This document shows, one piece after another, positions 31,812-36,161 of a DNA stretch of 36,161 nt. The DNA comes from JAKACA01 sp050008715 (GTDB lineage Bacteria > Actinomycetota > Acidimicrobiia > Acidimicrobiales > Bog-793), in assembly GCA_050008715.1 (NCBI GenBank), contig JBEKMC010000019.1, positions 1 to 36,161 on the forward strand, given 5' to 3'. Positions within the stretch are counted from its first letter, which is position 1; each line of letters begins with the position of its first letter. The notes under the pieces are model-generated. The model had not been told where the DNA came from and did no database searches. It worked only from the letters and a program-made list of their open reading frames with translations. The position numbers and the translations under genes were made by a program.

Positions 31812-32735
31812 TCAGGGAACCTCGAACTGCCGGAGATGATCGGCGACGGCCCGTCCGAACGACACCGGGTCGGCCATCGGCCAACCGTGGTTGCCGCTGA
31901 CGATCGTCCCGTCGCGCCCGATGGCGGTGCACTGGTCGTCGAAGCATGCCCTCGTCACCACGCGGTCGTCCGCTGCCCACAGGATCGACACGGGTATCCC
32001 GAGCTCGCCGACCCGTCGCAGCTCCTCACGGATGTCCGAGGTCCGAGTGAGATGGGCGACAAGCCCGAGGTTCGGAAGGTGCCAGACGAGGTTGTGCCCT
32101 AAGTCACGCAGCACCGAGGAGGCGGCTCGAGGGAAGGCGCCGATCGGGAACTCCTGCACGAGGTGATACGCCCAGTCCCAGAGCGGGCGCTCGGTCAGCA
32201 GCCGTTCCGTGTCCTCGTGTCGTGACCAGGTCGCTCCCGTGGCGGCGTCGACGAGCACGAGGGAGGCGACGAGCTGAGGGGCATCGTGGGCGAGACGGGC
32301 GCTGACGGCACCACCGAAGGAGTGGCCCACGACGTGGAACGTCCCCGCCGACTGATGGTGGCTTTCCTGCACCCTCGAAAGGAAACCCTGCAGCGACTTT
32401 GCGAACGCCTCCAAGCTCAGTCGACCGAGTGGGAGGTCCGCACTGTGCCCGAAGCCGGGCAGGTCAGGCAACAGGACACGGTATCCGTAGCCGGCGATCT
32501 CCTGGGCGGCTCGTTTGTAGGACGAATGCGCCAAGCCCCAGCCGTGCACGAGGACGACGGTCGAGGCAACGTCGCCGTGCTCGTCCCGCCCCACGACTTC
32601 GCCATAGCCGAAGCGTCGCCCGTCCACCCGGCAGAACCGCTCCCGGAGACGCAGTGGATCCTGCACGGCGACCCTGAGCGGCAGCACGCGGGTGATCGTC
32701 GATGCAAGCGGTATCCCCCGAAACATTGCCGACAT
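31812..32735 (-). CDS. Alpha/beta hydrolase
   Basis: A 307-residue protein. The oxyanion strand is VVLVHGWGLAH (60-70), the nucleophile elbow GHSFGG (Ser139), the acid in LWAADDRVV (about 257) and the His in GNHGWPM (about 285), with PDLPGFGHS as the usual cap approach. It is a single-domain serine hydrolase of unknown substrate. ATG 32735 has GGGG 4 nt upstream. A start at 32726 is possible. A cluster of inverted repeats lies directly upstream. Confidence 0.85.
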   Translation of the reverse strand: MSAMFRGIPLASTITRVLPLRVAVQDPLRLRERFCRVDGRRFGYGEVVGRDEHGDVASTVVLVHGWGLAHSSYKRAAQEIAGYGYRVLLPDLPGFGHSADLPLGRLSLEAFAKSLQGFLSRVQESHHQSAGTFHVVGHSFGGAVSARLAHDAPQLVASLVLVDAATGATWSRHEDTERLLTERPLWDWAYHLVQEFPIGAFPRAASSVLRDLGHNLVWHLPNLGLVAHLTRTSDIREELRRVGELGIPVSILWAADDRVVTRACFDDQCTAIGRDGTIVSGNHGWPMADPVSFGRAVADHLRQFEVP

Positions 32736-32743
32736 ATTACCCC

Positions 32744-32769
32744 GTTTTCACTAACTGAAACGTGTTACT
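32744..32769. promoter_or_regulatory. Operator-like repeats before the alpha/beta hydrolase
   Basis: GTTTTCACTAACTGAAAC (32744-32761) contains TTTCA/TGAAA arms around 5 nt. TGAAACGTGTTACT (32756-32769) fits all but the last base of the mycobacterial KstR pattern TnnAACnnGTTnnA. The stretch is AT-rich relative to its surroundings. Regulator identity is inferred only. Confidence 0.35.
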
Positions 32770-32849
32770 AAAACGCATCTGAACTGGGAAGATGGGGTGC
32801 GTCGGGGCGCGAAGATGCCAGTTGCATTGTCAGATCAAGGCCTGCGAGG

Positions 32850-33128
32850 TCAGGCGAGGTGCGAGAGCGGCGACACCCGATCGAGAAGCTGTTTGCGCTC
32901 GCTCTCGTTCAAACCACCCCAGATGCCGTGCGGCTCACGAATCCGCACGGCATATTCGAGGCAGTCGGGGCGCACACCGCAGGATCGGCAGATCCCCTTG
33001 GCGGCGCGCTCGCGGGTCAGGCGCTCTTCTTTGCGCTCTACATGGGACGGTGGAAAGAAGACGAAAGCATGCGGACCCCGACACGCGGCTCGCGCTTGCC
33101 ACAACTCTTCACCCCGATTGGCGACCAC
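32850..33128 (-). CDS. WhiB-family iron-sulfur transcription factor
   Basis: A 92-residue protein with four Fe-S cysteines, Cys16, Cys47, Cys50 and Cys56 (AACRG, ICRSCGVRPDC), the turn GIWGGLNESER (68-78) and a short basic end. The true start is GTG 33128, preceded by AGGAGGGG with 6 nt before GTG. WhiB proteins bind a 4Fe-4S cluster that senses oxidants or nitric oxide and act on RNA polymerase. It diverges from two ArsA-like ATPases, the same arrangement as whiB4 and Rv3679-Rv3680 in Mycobacterium tuberculosis, so a WhiB4-like role is possible. Confidence 0.93.
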   Translation of the reverse strand: MVANRGEELWQARAACRGPHAFVFFPPSHVERKEERLTRERAAKGICRSCGVRPDCLEYAVRIREPHGIWGGLNESERKQLLDRVSPLSHLA

Positions 33129-33300
33129 GATGCCCCTCCTACGTACTTTGCACGCGAACTTCCCGGACCGATCCTGCGCCGCGTCGCACCGCAGGATCGG
33201 CTGAGCTCCTTCCCCCAAAAGCTGCCGGAGCCACCGCTTGGAGCCTGTTGCCAGGCCCACTGACGGCACCCTACCCCGGCGACCTGAAAGGAAACAAGAG

Positions 33301-34419
33301 GTGAACTTCAAGAGATCGCCGGTAGTGTCCCCGCCGATGGAGCGGGCACGGTTCTGCCGCCAGAGCAGGGTTCTCGTCGTCGGAGGCAAAGGCGGGGTTG
33401 GTAAGACGACGGTGACGGCCGCGCTCGCGCGCATGGCTGCCGACGCCGGGCTCGACGTTCTCGTGCTCGGGCTCGACGACGCCGGCGCCCTGCCCGTGCT
33501 GTTCGGAGCGGATGTCACCTTCGGCTACGACGAGGTCCTGCTCTACTCCGGCCCGGTCGGTCAGGTTCGTGGGCGGGTGATCACGCCGGACGACGCCCTC
33601 CTCGAGTACCTCATGGACCACGGCCTGCGAAGGGTCGCCAAGCGGCTCGTCTCCACCGGCGTGCTCGACGTGGTGTCGACGGCGATCCCTGGCATCCGCG
33701 AGATCCTCGTCCTCGGGAAGGTGAAGCAGCTCGAGCGCTCCGGCGTCCCTGACCTCCTGCTGCTGGACGCCCCGGCCACCGGCCACGCCGTCCGCTTCCT
33801 CACGAGCGCCAACGGTCTCATGGACGCCGCCCGGGGTGGGCCGCTCCGGACACAGGCGGCAGAGGTGGTGGAGATGTTGCACGACCCGGCCCGCTTGCAG
33901 GTCCTGCTCGTCACGTTGCCGGAGGAGACGCCGGTGAACGAGCTCGTCGAGACGGCCTTCCGCCTCGAGGACGAGGTGGGAGTGATGCTCGGGCCGGTCG
34001 TCGTGAACGCCTGCTACTTGCCGGTCGACGGCGTGGGTCAGCGCTGGGTGGCCTCCCCGGAGGAGCTGTCGGAAGCCGCTGGGTCGCCAGGGATGCCGGC
34101 GGGAGAGGCGGGGGCGTTGCGACGAGCGGCTGGGTTTCGGGCAGGCCGTGAGGCGGTCCAGTCCGAGCAGATCGACCGGTTGAACGCCGACCTTCCGCTT
34201 CCGCAGCTGCGATTGCCGTACGTGTTCAGCGACGACATCGGACCCGCCCAGGTGGCGGCGCTGGCCGAGGCCATCGGGCTTGCGATCGACGCCTTGGACG
34301 AGAAGGAGTTGCAAGCCGCGCTGGCCGAGCCGGGCGAGCCGAATGTGCCGAATGAGCCTGCGTCGACCGGCGAGTCGTCCGGAAGTGCGGAGTCACCGGC
34401 GCAGGACGCTCCGGCATGA
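33301..34419 (+). CDS. ArsA/Get3-like ATPase, first of a pair
   Basis: A 372-residue soluble ATPase with the deviant Walker A GGKGGVGKTT (28-37), switch-like LLLLDAPATGH and a longer N-terminus. It lacks a clear second ATP domain and has a Pro/Glu/Ser-rich tail, so it probably dimerises with the next protein. GTG 33301 lies after AAAGGA (8 nt) and leaves out an unlikely upstream extension. No arsenic-resistance genes are near. In mycobacteria the equivalent pair is not an arsenic pump. A membrane-protein-targeting or anion-linked role remains open. Confidence 0.85.
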   Translation: MNFKRSPVVSPPMERARFCRQSRVLVVGGKGGVGKTTVTAALARMAADAGLDVLVLGLDDAGALPVLFGADVTFGYDEVLLYSGPVGQVRGRVITPDDALLEYLMDHGLRRVAKRLVSTGVLDVVSTAIPGIREILVLGKVKQLERSGVPDLLLLDAPATGHAVRFLTSANGLMDAARGGPLRTQAAEVVEMLHDPARLQVLLVTLPEETPVNELVETAFRLEDEVGVMLGPVVVNACYLPVDGVGQRWVASPEELSEAAGSPGMPAGEAGALRRAAGFRAGREAVQSEQIDRLNADLPLPQLRLPYVFSDDIGPAQVAALAEAIGLAIDALDEKELQAALAEPGEPNVPNEPASTGESSGSAESPAQDAPA

Positions 34420-35585
34420 GCACCGGATCGGATCTCGGCCCACTCCTACGGGAGCGCTCCATCATCATCTGCTGCGGGTCCGGCGGTGCCGGCAAGACGA
34501 CTACCTCGGCGGCAGTAGCGCTCGCCGGCGCGTTGGCAGGTCGCAAGGCGTGCGTGGTCACCATCGACCCGGCGCGCCGGCTGGCGGATGCGCTCGGCAT
34601 CGGGGCGCTCACGAACGAGCCGAAACGGATCGACGGCCCGTGGCCAGGCGAGCTCTCGGCGGTGATGCTCGACGCCAAGCGGACGTTCGACGATCTCGTC
34701 GAGCGCTATTCGGCGGACCAGGAGCAGGCCGACCGGATCCTCAACAACCGGCTGTATCGCAACCTGACGTCCGCTCTTTCCGGCACTCAGGAGTACATGG
34801 CGGCCGAGAAGCTCTACGAGCTGAACGCCTCCGGCGACTTCGACCTCGTCGTCGTCGACACGCCGCCGACCCGCAACGCCCTCGACTTCCTCGACGCCCC
34901 CGGGCGGTTGACGAGGTTCTTGGAGAATCGGGTGTTTCGCCTGCTGCTCATGCCGACGCGGGCGTCACTCAAAGCCCTGACGATGGCGACCCAGGCACTG
35001 TTGCGGACGATCTCGAAGGTTGCTGGGTCGGAGATCGTCGAGGACGCGATGGCCTTCTTCCGGGCCTTCGACGGCATGGAGGAGGGTTTCCGGGAGCGCG
35101 CGCGGGGCGTCGAGGCCCTGTTGGCCGATCCCGGAACGGCCTTCGTGCTCGTGGCAGCCCCACGACGGGATTCGGTGGCTGAAGCGAAGTTCTTCGCCGA
35201 TCGGCTGGCGCAGGCGCACCAACCGGTGGCGGCGCTCGTCGTGAATCGCCTGCATCCGGACTTTCGCGCTGGCGAGGCGGGGTTGGACGTGGGGACTGCA
35301 GGCGAGGCGCCGAGCATCGCCGGCGGCGACTCCGGTGCGAAGGACGCCGAGGTTGGCAAGATCAGCCATCGGGCCGCCACGGCGGCGCTCGCCGGCTTGC
35401 GCAAGAACCTCGCCGACCTTCAGGGGCTCGCGGACCAGGAACGAGGCTACGTCGCCACGCTCGAGTCTCGCATCGAGGGTGCCGTGGTCAAGGTGCCGTT
35501 CCTGTCGAAGGACGTGCACGACCTCGACGGGCTGTCCCTTGTGGCCGAGTGCCTCGCCCGGCAAGTACCCTCCGACCGTGCCTGA
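34416..35585 (+). CDS. ArsA/Get3-like ATPase, second of a pair
   Basis: A 389-residue partner ATPase. The P-loop is CGSGGAGKTTTS (20-31), followed by VTIDPARRLADALG (switch-like DPA) and VVVDTPPTRNALDFLDAP (about 143-160). The middle segment of helices is longer than in the first protein. Note that Lys of the first K in the deviant Walker A (GKGG) is replaced by Ser (GSGG), as in the mycobacterial partner as I recall it. Start overlaps the first gene by 4 nt. The two probably form a heterodimer. Confidence 0.85.
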   Translation: MSTGSDLGPLLRERSIIICCGSGGAGKTTTSAAVALAGALAGRKACVVTIDPARRLADALGIGALTNEPKRIDGPWPGELSAVMLDAKRTFDDLVERYSADQEQADRILNNRLYRNLTSALSGTQEYMAAEKLYELNASGDFDLVVVDTPPTRNALDFLDAPGRLTRFLENRVFRLLLMPTRASLKALTMATQALLRTISKVAGSEIVEDAMAFFRAFDGMEEGFRERARGVEALLADPGTAFVLVAAPRRDSVAEAKFFADRLAQAHQPVAALVVNRLHPDFRAGEAGLDVGTAGEAPSIAGGDSGAKDAEVGKISHRAATAALAGLRKNLADLQGLADQERGYVATLESRIEGAVVKVPFLSKDVHDLDGLSLVAECLARQVPSDRA

Positions 35586-35997
35586 CATCCTCATCGTGGC
35601 TGATGCCGAGAATGTCCTCGCCGAAGTGCGGTCGGCGCTCGAGGACGAAGAGACCGACATCCGTGAGGTTCGCTCCGGTGCCGCCGTGCGTGACGAGGTC
35701 GAGGCGGACCCGCCCGACCTGCTCATCACAGATCTGCAGGTCGGCAGCATGGGCGGCGCCGCCATCTGTTACGACCTCCGACTGGAGGAGTCAGGTGAGC
35801 GGCAGTATCACGTCCCTGTGTTGATCCTGCTCGACCGGCGCGCCGACGTCTTCATCGCCAAGCACGCCGGCGCCGAGGGCTGGCTCGTCAAGCCGTTGGA
35901 TGCGCTTCGTCTGCGCAAGGCGGCCGCGGCGCTTCTCGCCGGCGGCACGTATCACGACAAGTCGTACAAGCCGGTCTCGCTGGCGTCTGAAGCGTGA
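35578..35997 (+). CDS. Single-domain response regulator receiver
   Basis: A 139-residue receiver without output domain. The phosphoacceptor is Asp52 (LLITDLQVG), Lys105 lies in LVKPLDA, and the acidic pocket near the N-terminus has only one Asp (ILIVADAEN, Asp9). GTG 35578 overlaps the ATPase stop by 8 nt, so the three genes are coupled. It may relay phosphate or act by protein contact on the neighbouring ATPases. No kinase is seen. Confidence 0.78.
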   Translation: MPDILIVADAENVLAEVRSALEDEETDIREVRSGAAVRDEVEADPPDLLITDLQVGSMGGAAICYDLRLEESGERQYHVPVLILLDRRADVFIAKHAGAEGWLVKPLDALRLRKAAAALLAGGTYHDKSYKPVSLASEA

Positions 35998-36161
35998 AGC
36001 GTGAAGCCGGCCGGGACGATTTACCGTCCTCGTCAACCAGTTGCTCAAAACGACTGGACGGGGGGTCGCCGGTCGTGTTGTGCACGCGGTTGAGGTTTCG
36101 CCCGACCCACGCACCGCTGTGTGGCCAAGACTCGCTCTCCCGGAAACGCCCGGCCACCCAG
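35998..36161 (+). other. Window end, no firm gene
   Basis: A frame beginning at TTG 36041 stays open to the end of the window, preceded by a possible -10 (TACCGT, 36022-36027). The 40 readable residues (MLKTTGRGVAGRVVHAVEVS...) match nothing I recognise. It could be the start of a gene. Confidence 0.2.

Noticed and set aside
33129..33518. Longer WhiB protein with a 130-residue N-terminal extension
   Set aside because: The extension overlaps the divergent ArsA-like gene and is not WhiB-like. AGGAGGGG precedes GTG 33128.
33301..35585. Arsenite efflux operon
   Set aside because: No arsR, arsB, arsD or arsC nearby. The ATPases resemble the WhiB-linked pair of mycobacteria rather than pump ATPases.

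Overview
This is a high-GC window with densely packed, often 4-bp-overlapping genes and many GTG/TTG starts. It encodes a WhiB protein, a GlnR-like orphan regulator beside two glutamine synthetases, and paired ArsA/Get3-like ATPases. This points to an actinobacterium. The MurD2/MurL cell-wall genes and the acid-type S53 peptidase would suit an Acidimicrobiia-like lineage, but that placement is inference.

Layout. (1) 0.17-8.4 kb, plus strand: a tightly coupled cluster with a VOC protein, a fold-type III PLP decarboxylase, putrescine carbamoyltransferase, an APC exchanger, agmatine deiminase, then a fused urease gamma/beta subunit and a divergent urease alpha subunit. No urease accessory gene and no carbamate kinase is present. 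(2) 8.5-14.6 kb: a small P-loop kinase-like gene, an S53 peptidase, an ECF sigma factor with its membrane partner, a GNAT remnant and a secreted repeat protein. (3) 14.7-17.06 kb: what looks like a decayed integrative element inserted at the 3' end of glnA. A displaced copy of the last glnA codons marks the far end, paired repeats lie just inside each end, and the cargo is a four-Cys protein, a broken DUF6933 gene and a toxin-antitoxin-like pair. (4) 17.0-20.8 kb: glnA and a second glutamine synthetase diverge around four half-sites spaced exactly 11 bp apart, with a GlnR-like regulator downstream. (5) 20.8-25.4 kb: a beta-propeller lipoprotein, RidA, an ErpA/IscA-type protein diverging from an Mrp-type Fe-S carrier, and a glycolate-oxidase-like flavoprotein. 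(6) 25.4-32.7 kb, minus strand: an alpha/beta hydrolase, a Nudix hydrolase, an MBL hydrolase, then PgeF, MurL, MurD2 and a methyltransferase as overlapping genes. MurD2 plus MurL is the alternative route for making the D-Glu residue of peptidoglycan. (7) 32.8-36 kb: whiB diverging from two ArsA-like ATPases and a receiver-only protein, an arrangement resembling whiB4-Rv3679-Rv3680 of Mycobacterium tuberculosis.

The agmatine/urease-like and glutamine synthetase blocks both concern nitrogen. AguA releases ammonia from agmatine, PtcA can release carbamoyl phosphate, and glutamine synthetases under a GlnR-like regulator assimilate ammonium. The strongest candidate for an undescribed system is the urease-like pair. 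It keeps every metal ligand of urease but has lost flap and pocket elements, has no maturation genes here, and sits directly after agmatine deiminase.
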